From the NCBI GenBank assembly GCA_000827205.1, contig KN832563.1, positions 626,092-690,091 on the forward strand: 64,000 nt of DNA. The letters run 5' to 3'. This DNA comes from Plicaturopsis crispa FD-325 SS-3 (taxonomy: Eukaryota > Basidiomycota > Agaricomycetes > Amylocorticiales > Amylocorticiaceae). Every line of letters begins with the position of its first letter. Position 1 is the stretch's first letter. Made by a program: the position numbers and the translations under genes. A model generated the notes under the pieces. That model saw only the letters and a program-made list of their open reading frames with translations, did not search any database and was not told the origin of the DNA. This document shows positions 37,742 to 47,856 of this stretch, piece after piece.

Positions 37742-40700
37742 ATGAAGAAGACGTCTAGCTTCATATGCGCTTTGGGATTTGCAAGCGTGTGCGCACAGAG
37801 TCCTAGCGGACGTACGTTCAGCTCATGCTCTTCCACTTGTCTGCAGTATGTACTGATAATTCGTAGTCGCTCCGAAGAAGTACCTCAGCCTTCCCCTCGG
37901 CGATGTCAAACCTGCAGGATGGCTGCATGACCAGGTGTGTATATCTTTTTGCTGAGCTGACTTACGGTTGCTCATAGACACCTACTCTTTTTAGTTGATG
38001 GTACAAACTAATGGTCTGGCCGGTCATGAGATGGACTTCTACAACTAGTCGGTATATACGCATTTGAACATGCGCTTATTGCTGACGACCGTGACTATCA
38101 GCGTAGCGCAGAGCGACTGGATTGGCGGTGATTCGTACTACTCATATTTGGAAGAAGGTTCGGCCTGCGCAGTATACCTGATTTAATCGTCTACTGATGT
38201 CCACCACTACCTATAGCTGGCAGCTATTGGTTCGTGAGTACCATTCTTTTCTGTCGCAGAAAAATTCGTGGACAGTCGCTGACATGTTGCGTCAGAATGG
38301 CATGGTCCCCAACGGTGTACTAGTTGACGACGCGACTATCCAGAACCAGACCCAGCACTTTTTCGACTTTGTCCTCGACAACCAAGACTCGACAGGCTGG
38401 ATTGGCCCCGAAGTGTTCGATTCGAGCAAGCCGCGTTATCTCTGGGGAAGGTTGGTGCTTTTCTCTGGGCGACATGCATCGTCGGTTCAATTGACATTAA
38501 CACTCGCTGCGTGCTTTCTTCGTTACCAGATACCCATTCTTCTTCGGGGCCATACAGATGACCGAAGTCAATCCATCGTTGACTCCCAGGCTCGTAACAG
38601 CGCTGCAGAACTTCACCGCATTGGCAAACACGATGCTCAAGAACGGGGAAGGTATCGAGGACTGGGCACGCACGCGCTGGGAGGACTATGTCATGGTCCT
38701 GCAATGGCAAGTCGTTTTCCGTGCCCTGCGGAAATGCGCCTCTAATCATCCGGCTGATACAGGCTGTACGACTTCCATCCCGAGGGAAACGAGGCCTTGC
38801 TGCTGGACACCATGGAGCGGGTGAAGGCCGCTGGGACGGATTGGCAGGCCGTGTTCGCACCGGAGGTGATATAGATCATGATTACTCAACGTCAATCTCT
38901 GACGAGTTGCTGATGTGTGTCATTCACACTCAACAGAATTTCCCGACAATTGCCGTGGATAATCTGGAGAACCCAGTCGATTCCACGGGCTTATCCTGGC
39001 ACGGTGTGAACATGGCCGAGGGGCTCAAAGCGCTGCCTGCGACATACCGCATCACGCACAATCAGTCCGGTAACATGTTTCTCCTGGTGTGACTATTGTA
39101 CAGTGATTGAATGAAGTGCGTTTGCAGATCTGGACGCGGCTAGCACGGGCTGGGATCTTCTATTCCAATACCACGGTCGTCCATCTGGCATCTATGCCGC
39201 GGACGAGTACCTTGCCGGCCTCGGGGCTGCACGCGGGTGAGTCCCTACAACTTTGCCAGACCTGGTCACTTTTATGTACTTCTCAATAGGACCGAGCTGT
39301 GTTTGGTCGTTGAGACGATGTTCTCGTACGTCTCAATCAAGGTGTCCCCGAGTCCAATCTTATCTTGATCATAATAACAGCGGCTCGTATCTTTACCAAG
39401 TCATCGGCGATCCAAAGTTCGCTGACAGGGTCAGGATGTTTGAGTTTCAGTGCACCGCAGGATGCATCAACTGACTGAGTGATCTTTTGACGTACACAGG
39501 TGGAACGAATCGCATACAACGCCCTCCCTGCAGAGCTGACAGGAGGTGAGTCGGCAGTATGTGCTGTGAAGGTGCCTACGTTTCTGATCGTTCAATGATA
39601 GATATGTGGTCGCGCCAATATCTGCAGCAGCAGAATCAGATCGCCGCGAAGAATATGACCCCGTGAGTCTTCGAGCATACTCAGTGCGAATGTGCGTCCC
39701 TGATAATTATGACCGCTCGCGAACCACAGGAATCCCTTCCCTAACGATGGGTACGTGAAAATTCATCTAAAGCTGGACTCTTACTGAAGCGAATTCATTC
39801 AAGACCCTACTCGAACGTTTTTGGGTTGGAACCAAACTACCCGTACGCGCGTTCTCCTTGCTTTTCCTATCAGACGATGTCTCAACTCGCGCGTTTTCAT
39901 ACAGCTGCTGCACAGTCAATCACCCTCAGGGCTGGCCCAAGTTCGTGTCGAACGCGTTCCTGACCACCGCGGACCAAGCGTCCCTTGTTCAGTTATACCA
40001 TGGACCATTCAGCACGAAGACAGCGTTATCCAACGGTGCGCTACTGCATGCATCATGATCATGGGGTCCCCACTAAAACTTGACGCGTAGGCACGAACCA
40101 GGTCTCCGTTAGCGTGGACACGCTTTATCCGTTCAGTGATACGATTACCACCACGATCAATGCGCAGAAGCCGTTCACCCATTTTGTGCGCATACCTAGC
40201 TGGGTGACCGGTGGAACCATATCTGTCAATGACGGAGCGGCGGAATCGTTTTCTCCTCAGAATGGACTACACTCAGTCGCTGCAGCTGCCGGAACGACCA
40301 AGTTTGTACTTAATCTTCCTGCAGATATAACAGTCGGTGAGTTGTATCCTGCGCTGCAAATGACGCATTGTTTACTTATGCGGCGTAAACCACGACAGAG
40401 AACAGACAAAATGGATCGGTCGCGGTGCACCGCGGCCCTCTTCACTACGCTTTCGATATCTCTAGGAACCAAACTGTGTTGACGAAGAACAGCGAGGCAA
40501 GCCAAGCCGTTGACCTCGAGTTCGACGCCACGGCTGCCTGGCAGTACGCGATCGACCCCTCTACGCTGCATTTCGAGAGCAAGTCTCCGTCTTCTGGACA
40601 GCTGCCCTCGCCTGTGTATGATTCTGGTCTCCCGCCGTTCACTATCACTGCAACGGCGTGCCCTATTGACTGGGCGATTGCGGGCGATACGTTCGCTTCA

Positions 40701-40867
40701 GCACCTCCTGAAAATCCGGAATGTACAGGCGCTTCGAAGAATATCACGTTGTGGCCGTACGGGGTACGTTTTCTACATTTCAGTGCTCCTTGACATTTTG
40801 CTGACGTTTCTGTACTCAGGCTACGAAACTTCGCATCGGTGAATTCCCGACCTTCAAATCTACGTGA
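37742..40867 (+). CDS. secreted GH127/DUF1680-like glycoside hydrolase
   Basis: Multi-exon gene (about 12 introns) starting MKKTSSFICALGFASVCAQS at 37742, a signal peptide, and ending TKLRIGEFPTFKST before a TGA at 40865-40867. Blocks in order: YLSLPLGDVKPAGWLHDQL; DWIGGDSYYSYLEEA; STGWIGPEVFDSSKPRYLWG; WARTRWEDYVMVLQWLYD; STGLSWHGVNMAEGLKALPA; GTELCLVVETMFSGSYLYQV; FADRVERIAYNALPAELTG; PNYPCCTVNHPQGWPKF; and VHRGPLHYAFDISRN. PxGWL, TE.C....M, F.D..ER..YNALPA and CC.VN are the DUF1680/beta-L-arabinofuranosidase-like (GH127) layout, with the Glu and Cys cluster that form the zinc-thiolate active site in that family. It probably trims arabinose-containing plant wall glycans outside the cell; exact specificity is unknown. 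Confidence 0.85.
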
Positions 40868-41148
40868 ACTGCGAACAAATTTGGCTTCATATCTTGTTTT
40901 CTTCGGTTCTCCGATGCGTTCAAGAACGCTGTAACTAAATAATGTATTTGTATCCAATTTTATGACAGAAAGAGGACTAAGGCTTTCATTTTCTGGCATT
41001 TTGAGTATTTTTTGCGAGCTTTACTTTTCGAACACGTGACCGCGACGCGCCGACCTCGCGCGTTCAGAAAGTCTGGCATATTTACCCTCTCTTTCCCGTA
41101 CCACCATCATCGCTTCATGTCTGTGGTCTTCGTTAGAACTTACACGGA

Positions 41149-42636
41149 ATGCCGAAAATTAGCGCCTCTTTCAAGCAGCAGCGGCCGTCAAGTGCCTTGA
41201 ATCGACACAAATCCTACCCGGATCCTATCGCAAAACCGACGCGTAGAAGCTCGAATCGCGTCCCACTAACACCACGAACGAATACTTTGCATCGACGGTC
41301 TGGGACCATTGGAACGGAACAACAACATCGGTCTATACAGCATCGGTCTATCGAGCAAAAATCTGCGGTAGTATCTCGCCGCAAATCCAGGCATCAAGGC
41401 CAACCTCAAATCCCTCCTGAAATCTTGCACCACATCGCCCGTCAGCTGATTGCTTTCTCCGACACTAAATCGTTCTCGTTGCTGGACTCGTTCTCTCGTG
41501 CATCCTCTGCTTTCCGGGCCATCGCTCTCTACACGTTTTTCGCTAATCTTCATATCGATACTCTCGTGCAATGGAACGGCATACGCAGACTTTTAGGTCT
41601 ACACAAAGCGTTTGGCATCGTGCGGTAGGTCGTCAACAGGAGTTGTTAGACAAAATTGACACACTCACGTCTCCTGTCGCAGATCGCTAAGCATACCGTC
41701 CCATATCCTAGGCAACACACTAGGCAGTCTGGTGCACCTCGAGAGCCTAACGATCGACTGCAAGAAAGAGGGCCTCGCCTCGCAGCACAACCGCTTCAAG
41801 CGCCTCTTGGCATCCGTTCTCCCGGCTCCGCTGCCGCCCTCCTCTGCTTTGCACCCACAAGTACCCGCTCTGCTCGCCGATTCTAATCTCCCGCTGAGGA
41901 CACTCGCCTCGCTGACAATATCTGACCTCCCCCGCATGGACGCCCCGCTACTCCAGCTGCTCGCACGCGCCTTCCCGAATCTGGTTAACCTGCGCTTAAG
42001 CTCTACTGAACGCCTGGACACGTCCTGCTGCTGGACCTGCTTCGAAGAGAGCACGAGCTGCGTCGTGCACTCGCCTGGCCAGGAATACGCGGTAAGCGGG
42101 AGTCGAGCCGCAAATCGGAGACAGCTAACCGGAGGGTGCGGTAGATCGCATGGGCGGAGGCCCTGCGCCCGCTCACGAGCCTCGCGCACATCCATTTCGG
42201 CATCCTCCTCTCGGACGAAGACGTTCTCCTATCCCATTTCGGCCATAGCGAGTCATACACGGAACGCGTCTCGGCGACCGACACGCAAGAAATGCAGATG
42301 CACACAACGGCCGACGGAATCGCGCATTTCACGATCTCGGGCGCGGACCCGGGGGACCCAATCGAAGACGGGTGCGAAGAGCACGAATACGGGATGCTCG
42401 CGCCCTACGGACCTGCGTCGTGCAAGGTGTGCCGCAGCGAGCACGGAGCGGCCGTGCGCACGGCAGAGCTCCGCACAAGCGTGCGCATTGCACAGCGGCT
42501 GGAGAGCGTGCAGAGCATCGGGTGGAGCTCGTTCTTCAGCGGGGCGCAGGGCGCTGGCGCCGGCATCGGGGGCGAGACGCGGATCTGGGTGCTGAGGAGG
42601 CCGGGGACGATCCGAGTGAGGAGGACGCCGTGGTGA
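41149..42636 (+). CDS. hypothetical F-box-like / LRR-like protein
   Basis: Three exons from the ATG at 41149 (MPKISASFKQQRPSSALNRH). A basic, Ser/Arg-rich N-terminal 80 residues lead to QIPPEILHHIARQLI and LLDSFSRASSAFRAIALYTF, which resembles a degenerate F-box. After an intron of about 55 bases come leucine-rich blocks (SLVHLESLTIDCKKEG, PLRTLASLTISDLPRMDAPL, RAFPNLVNLRLSSTERLD). After a second intron (about 42090-42146) the gene continues WAEALRPLTSLAHIHFGILL and ends RRPGTIRVRRTPW. This architecture is common among Agaricomycete hypothetical proteins. A role as an SCF adaptor is only suggested. Confidence 0.7.
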
Positions 42637-43218
42637 TATTGGACTAGGGACATTGAATGTGTACGAGTGGACCTTATCGCCAGATCGGACGATCTTTGTT
42701 GTGTGTGCTTCGGCTATGTAGTTTCTTTCCACGTCTTTCCAGTGCTTTCCGTTTTATGTCCTGTATATCGATGAAATTGTGAAGTAATGTGGACTCGACC
42801 GGATATCCCGTGCGCGCGGCCGAGAATTTGTCGAGCACGAAGATAGCAGCGCTTGTGAACAGTCAGGGGCAGCGATGTGGACAAGTACAACGGGCGCATC
42901 AATGCACGGAGTCCACAGGTCCAAGCGCGGCCATTGTTGCCATAACCGGACGGGCCACCCGAATCGACCTGAGCCTGGCAACGGCGCGTAAAGGTGGACC
43001 GGACGGACAATGGACAATGGAGCAGCCCTGCATATATAGAATTAATTTCAGCGAGCCGCTTTCCGTTCAGGCCTATTAAAGCGTACCCTCGTCCCGCTTT
43101 GCTCTCTTCCCCCACAGACATCGGTCTTGAGCACTTGTACCCTCGACGTCCAGCCGCCTTTCGCATCCTTGTTCTGCATTCAGCCTCTTGACCCTCGAAG
43201 TCTACCTTCTGCATCACG
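42637..43218. other. intergenic promoter region
   Basis: About 580 bases upstream of the hypothetical gene at 43219. A CTATTAAAG run at about 43073-43081 is a plausible TATA element, followed by a C/T-rich leader. No gene is seen. Confidence 0.45.
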
Positions 43219-44100
43219 ATGAACACCGACCGCAAGACCCGCACGGCCGAATTCGCGCGCCTTTTCGACCTCTTCGAGCACCTCGCGTCGCGCGGCGCCC
43301 CTTCCACTCCTGCGTCCTCCGAGGACGCCCCCGCAGTGCCCAAGGACATCGCGCCCGTCATCCGCAACCTCGCCGCGCTCCTCGGTACGCGCAACCCCGC
43401 CGAATCCGCACCCGCATCTTCCTCGCTCGTCCTCGGCCGCCCGCGCCGCAACACCGTCGCTGCCCCGCCCTCCACCGCACCCCTCAATACGACCGCGACG
43501 TTCCCCCTCGGCGCACAGTTCCCGTTCACCTTCAAACTCATGATCCACAAGCTCTACGATCTGGAGGAGTGGGCCGACAAAATCCGCGCAGTCGTGCAGG
43601 CGTCGCAGGACCGCTTCAAGCCGCTCGCCGAGGCCGCTACGAGCACCAGCACCACACCAGCAGCAGAGGCCGCACCGAAAAAGAGCGTCACCCGTGCGCG
43701 CAGCCAGACCGTCGTCGGCGCGCGCGGCCACCCCGCCATCCGGTCGCCCAAGCCCGACGAGGCCCAAGCGCGCGCGGTGAAGAAGCGGTGCGTGGGGCGC
43801 CGCAAGTCCGTGAGCGGGCCGATGGCGTCTCCTGGTGCGGCGGAGGGCGGGTGGGTGTACGACGCGGCTGTGTCCTCCGTCGAGCGGGAGGAGCGCCCGC
43901 GGTATGTCGGGACGCGCCAGAGGCGCCAGTCGCTGGCTAAATTGGAGGGGGCGAGGGTCGCGTTTGGGGAGATTGACGAGAATAAGACGATGGGCGGCAG
44001 GAAAGGGGAGCTCGCACAGATGAAGCGGCGCGCGATTACATTTGCAGATGACGGCGCGCAGGAGGCCCGCCGCACGAAGAAGCGTTCCCTTTGGAACTAA
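43219..44100 (+). CDS. hypothetical basic protein with RRxS sites
   Basis: Intronless frame of 293 codons from the ATG at 43219 (MNTDRKTRTAEFARLFDLFE), with strong codon bias (C-ending codons) supporting translation. The N-terminal 100 residues include PVIRNLAALLGTRNPAES and FPFTFKLMIHKLYDLEEWAD, possibly helical. The C-terminal half is basic with three Arg-Arg-x-Ser type motifs (RRKSVSGPMAS, RRQSLAKLEGAR, KRRAITFADD), the form recognised by basophilic kinases such as PKA. It ends RRTKKRSLWN. I do not recognise the family. A decayed partial copy of the gene and its 3' flank lies at 47107-47856. Confidence 0.75.
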   Translation: MNTDRKTRTAEFARLFDLFEHLASRGAPSTPASSEDAPAVPKDIAPVIRNLAALLGTRNPAESAPASSSLVLGRPRRNTVAAPPSTAPLNTTATFPLGAQFPFTFKLMIHKLYDLEEWADKIRAVVQASQDRFKPLAEAATSTSTTPAAEAAPKKSVTRARSQTVVGARGHPAIRSPKPDEAQARAVKKRCVGRRKSVSGPMASPGAAEGGWVYDAAVSSVEREERPRYVGTRQRRQSLAKLEGARVAFGEIDENKTMGGRKGELAQMKRRAITFADDGAQEARRTKKRSLWN

Positions 44101-44404
44101 AACACTTTCAAGTCAGTCGTCTTTGTCCATGTTCTTGTTGTCTTCCTTACTGACTCGCACTTGTCCTCACTAGAAAACAGTCGGTGTTAGACTGACGATT
44201 TTCATTACTCACGACAATTCTGGGCTTTTTGTACATTGAACGGACATCATCTGTTATCACTCCATCAACACAATCCTATATCCACCCGCAAGCGTCACTC
44301 GCACCTCTCATTCTGTTTCGCCTCAATTTGTATCGTCCGCTTGTATCGAATCCATTTCTTTGTTACGATGCTACCTCACTCAATGACCAAATTTGAAGCA
44401 TCGT
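43616..44404 (+). repeat. parent segment of a local duplication
   Basis: This segment, the second half of the hypothetical gene plus about 300 bases of 3' flank, is repeated in the same orientation at 47107-47856. Similarity remains easy to see in the flank: both copies share AACACTTTCAAGTCAGT, ACAGTCGGTGTTAGACTG and GCACCTCTCATT at matching spacing. Confidence 0.85.
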
Positions 44405-45459
44405 ATGGCGCGTAAGGACGGGGATTCTCTAGGAGTGAGCCACAGGCTTCCATGGACCAACGTAGTCCACGATGAAGGAAGGAAGGAACTGGTCTGTCGA
44501 GTTATGGTCTCGCCTTGGACGATGGTACGTCAGAGTGGTCTCGATTTTGCAATTACTGGTCCCACTCACCGTGAATACAGTGTCTCTACGGCCACTCAAG
44601 GCATTTTTGCACGAGATGCATGGTTCGCGGGCGAGAAACTGAACGACTGAGCGGGAATAGTCGAACGCAGGCGTCACATCGCGTGTCCAGTGAATCATCC
44701 TCGGCCTCGAATCGTGTTTGCGTGGTCGTCGATATGCCGCCTACGTTATGTATTCAGCGGCGACGGGACGCTAGATGGTCGCACAATTCGTCCAAGGTAG
44801 GTTATGATCCACCAGTGGCTGGGCCGCGAGTCGCCCGTAAATCTTTTGGCTAGTCCGTCGACTCTCGAGCCATGTCACTAACAGTGCCACATAAGTCATC
44901 AAGTTTCGAGTGGCCCGCCGGCTGTGGATAGCGTGTAGAGCATGAAGGGTAGAGTCAGACCGTACCGAGCTTTGGCGAGATCAGATTCACTGTCACGAAA
45001 GGGATCGAGGGAGCATGCACACCGCACAGCCACCACATGCTAGCCTGGTGACCGACTGTCTATGAAGCAAAACTGTCGATACAGGTTTACCTTCTCATAG
45101 ACAGACTCTCTACAGTCTAACCACATGCCTGTATCTTTCAGACGCGTACTTACTCGACGCGTACCAGACGCGTACAGTACTCGCCGCATCTGCGCACAAC
45201 ACAGGGCAGCTCAATTGTTTGGGCCCGCAAGCGCGTGCTGAGAGGGGTTTTCAGAGAGATTCACAGGACCGCGTCTGGTCGTGCCACTTGGCCGAGTCAT
45301 CCAGCTCAACTTGCTCCCTCTCGCACCCGTCGCGCGGGTGCTGCGTGTCCGGGTCACTATGTAGTTCACTGTTGAGTCTCGACAGCTCATTCATACATAC
45401 AATTTATCTATGTTCTCCAATCTGGTAACGCTGTTCTTGTGAGGCAGCATGCGAACCAT
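44405..45459. other. intergenic with a cluster of ACGCGT motifs
   Basis: About 1.05 kb without a recognised gene. Three ACGCGT hexamers lie within about 30 bases (45144-45175). An imperfect inverted repeat (CTGTCTATGA at about 45056, TCATAGACAG at about 45097) sits just left of them. ORFs here are short and unconvincing. Confidence 0.4.
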
Positions 45460-46517
45460 CTACCACGGAATCGTGGTGCCATCGTATTTGCGGTACTGCC
45501 CTCCGTCAGCCTCGCGCGTGGCCTTGTCGGTGACCGTCAAAACATTGTTGGCGCTTTCCTCGGCCGTGAAAAGACGGAATGGCAGCCCAAGGGACTCGAA
45601 CCCCGCTTTGATTTCTTCTTCGTAGCCAGCAACTATTGAACGAATGAGTACCAAGTCGCAGGCTGACATGTAGAAGGCAAATCACTCACCCATGTCCGTG
45701 GCGACCTCCCCTGGGTGGACTGCAACAGCGACTAGGAGCGGAGCGTCAATACCCAGAATTATTTTGAGCGGCAGGGCAGAAAACTTACCCAGCCCTTCAT
45801 TCTCCGCATGCACCCTGCGGACGAGGTAGTTCACCGCGGCCTTGGAGATGCCGTACGGGCTCACGGGGAACATGATGTCCGCGCGCGCGAGGCATCCCGC
45901 CACACTTGAGATGGCGATGAACTTGGGGGCCGAGGTGCTCGTCTGCAGCAGGGGATACGTCGCCTGGAAGAGCACCAGGGGGCCGACGAAGTTGATCTGA
46001 AAAGTTGAGCGTTCAGCGTAAATTCATAATGTGCAACGGCTCCGTATAGATACAGACATTGTAGTGCTCGCGATACGCCTCGGGAGGCGTGGTCAGGGCG
46101 GGCCCGACGGCCTGGTTGATGCCTTCAGGGAATTGCGTTAGAATATGCCGTACAATGATACGGAAATGCGGAAAAGCATGTACCAGCGTTCGCAATGACG
46201 ACATCGAGTCTACCCGCCGTCTTCTTGATGTATGCAGCGGCCGCCTCGTTGTCGGCCACGTCCGCGGACGTGAGTTTCACGACATGGACTTTTCCAGGGT
46301 ACTGCTTCACGAGCGCCTGCAAAGCCGCTGCGGCGTCGGGGCTACGCGCACCGGCAAATACGACGACATTGTCGCGACGGGCGAGGGCGGTCACCAAACC
46401 GAGTCCTAGTCACGATGGTGCGACGTCAGCAGGAGATAGATAGGAGCAGATGGTGTGGGACTTGCCTAGGCCGCGGTTGGCTCCAGAGACAAGATAAACG
46501 GTAGGGGTGGAGGACAT
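45460..46517 (-). CDS. short-chain dehydrogenase/reductase, ketoreductase-like
   Basis: Leftward gene from the ATG at 46517 (MSSTPTVYLVSGANRGLGLG) to a TAG at 45460-45462, with four or five short introns. SGANRGLG is the cofactor-binding TGxxxGxG, VVIANAGINQAVG the NAG motif, FIAISSVAGCL the catalytic Ser, and YGISKAAVNYLVRRV the catalytic Tyr-x-x-x-Lys. VAVHPGEVATDMG follows. The closest described type is the fungal SDR group that includes norsolorinic acid ketoreductase-like enzymes, which reduce a carbonyl with NADPH. No polyketide synthase or other biosynthetic gene lies nearby, so a secondary-metabolite role is not supported by context. Catalytic residues are complete. Confidence 0.9.
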
Positions 46518-47106
46518 GGTGTGTAGAGGGCGATGTGCTTGCTATGTTAAGTAGATGGGTTGGATGTACTTGGGATTAACTGCGCTTGCGTCTGCATGTT
46601 ATATACCCCAGAGCAAGAGCCCGGCGAGCCATTGCGCGTACCACGGCATCGTAGTACCTCTGAACGACGCTGAGCAATGAGGATACGTATGCTCGCTGGT
46701 AAGTAAGCACTGTAGACAGACGGGGGCAGTATTATTTGCTTACTGGACGTTTAATGTCTGCGATGTCTTGCTGACTTATTCAGTACTAGTGCTGCATACG
46801 AATCACTTCACTGCAGCAACGACGGCCATGCACGTCACATCCTCCTGCCACAAGGGCAGGCAAGGCAATTATTCATGCACGGACCCTTCAAGTTCAATGT
46901 AAGCAGACAGGCGGGGGCAATATAATGATTCTTGCGTACTAAGAATACTGGAGGCTGTAGCCAAACACGACCAAGCATCGCTGAGCATCTGCGCCACCCG
47001 GTACGCGCGGAGAGTCCTGCTACCGCGTTCGACGACGCAACCAGCGCAGGGGCCTTCCCGCACACCACGACTCGCAAAACTGCTTAGGACTGCAACCTGG
47101 AAAGCG
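46518..47106. other. intergenic
   Basis: About 590 bases with the SDR promoter on the left. No gene or repeat is recognised. Confidence 0.4.
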
Positions 47107-47562
47107 GACAAAGTGAAGCGCTCGCCGAGGTCGCCGCGACGATACCACAGCAGAGGCCGCCCCCAAGAGGATCATCCCCGCGCGCAGCTAAACCGTCGTC
47201 GGCACGCGCGGCCACCTCGCCATCGCCGGCAGGTCACCCGAGTCCGAGAACACCCAGGCGCGCGCGATGAAGAAGCAGTGCGTGGGGCGTCGCAAGTCCG
47301 TGAACGGGCCGATGGCGTCTCCTGGTGCGGCGGAGGGGGGATAGGTGTACGACGCGGCTGTGTCTTCCTTCGAGCGAGATGAGCGCCCGCTGTATGCCGT
47401 TGCGCGCCAGCCGCTGGCTAAACTGGAGGGGGCGAGGGCCGTCTCCGGGGATATTGACGAGAATAAGACGGCGAGCAGGCAGGGAAGCTCGCGCAGACGA
47501 AGCGGCGCGCGATTACATTCACAGACGACGGCGCACGAAGAAGCGTCCCCTTTGGAACCGAA
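47107..47562 (+). pseudogene. decayed partial copy of the hypothetical gene at 43219
   Basis: This matches codons from about residue 134 to the end of the gene at 43219-44100, without the N-terminal half. The copy has an in-frame stop where the parent has CGCAGCCAGACC (here CGCAGCTAAACC), several small indels that switch frames, and another stop at GGATAGGTG near 47340. The final codons (AAGCGTCCCCTTTGGAACC) have lost the parent's stop. It cannot encode the parent protein. Confidence 0.85.
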
Positions 47563-47856
47563 ACACTTTCAAGTCAGTGGTCTTTGTCCATGTATTTCGC
47601 TTTCCTCATTGACACGGCGCTTGTCCTCACTCGAGAACAGTCGGTGTTAGACTGGCGAATCTCATTACCTACGACCATCATGGGCTTTCTGTACACTTCA
47701 CGTACACCTGTTATCGCTCCATCAATACAATCCTACATCCATCCGCAAGCGTTACTCGCACCTCTCATTGTGATTCACAATGTTTGTATCGTCCGCATGT
47801 ATCCAACCCATTTGACTTTTCTTCAAACGACGACCGATTTTGAAGCATCACATTGC
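47107..47856 (+). repeat. derived copy of the local duplication
   Basis: Counterpart of 43616-44404 in direct orientation, about 3.5 kb away, including the 3' flank. Similarity fades at about 47107 on the left and 47856 on the right. Confidence 0.85.

Noticed and set aside
43188-43940. 250-codon plus-strand frame overlapping the hypothetical gene at 43219
   Set aside because: Arg/Pro/His-rich text typical of a +1 shadow of a GC-biased gene. The frame from 43219 has normal composition and codon bias.
45580-45610. GGTTCGAGTCC-like tRNA B box on the minus strand
   Set aside because: It lies inside a conserved part of the SDR coding sequence (GFESLGLPF). No A box at the right distance and no cloverleaf.
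46125-46443. Plus-strand frames over the second SDR gene
   Set aside because: Antisense shadows of conserved SDR exons.
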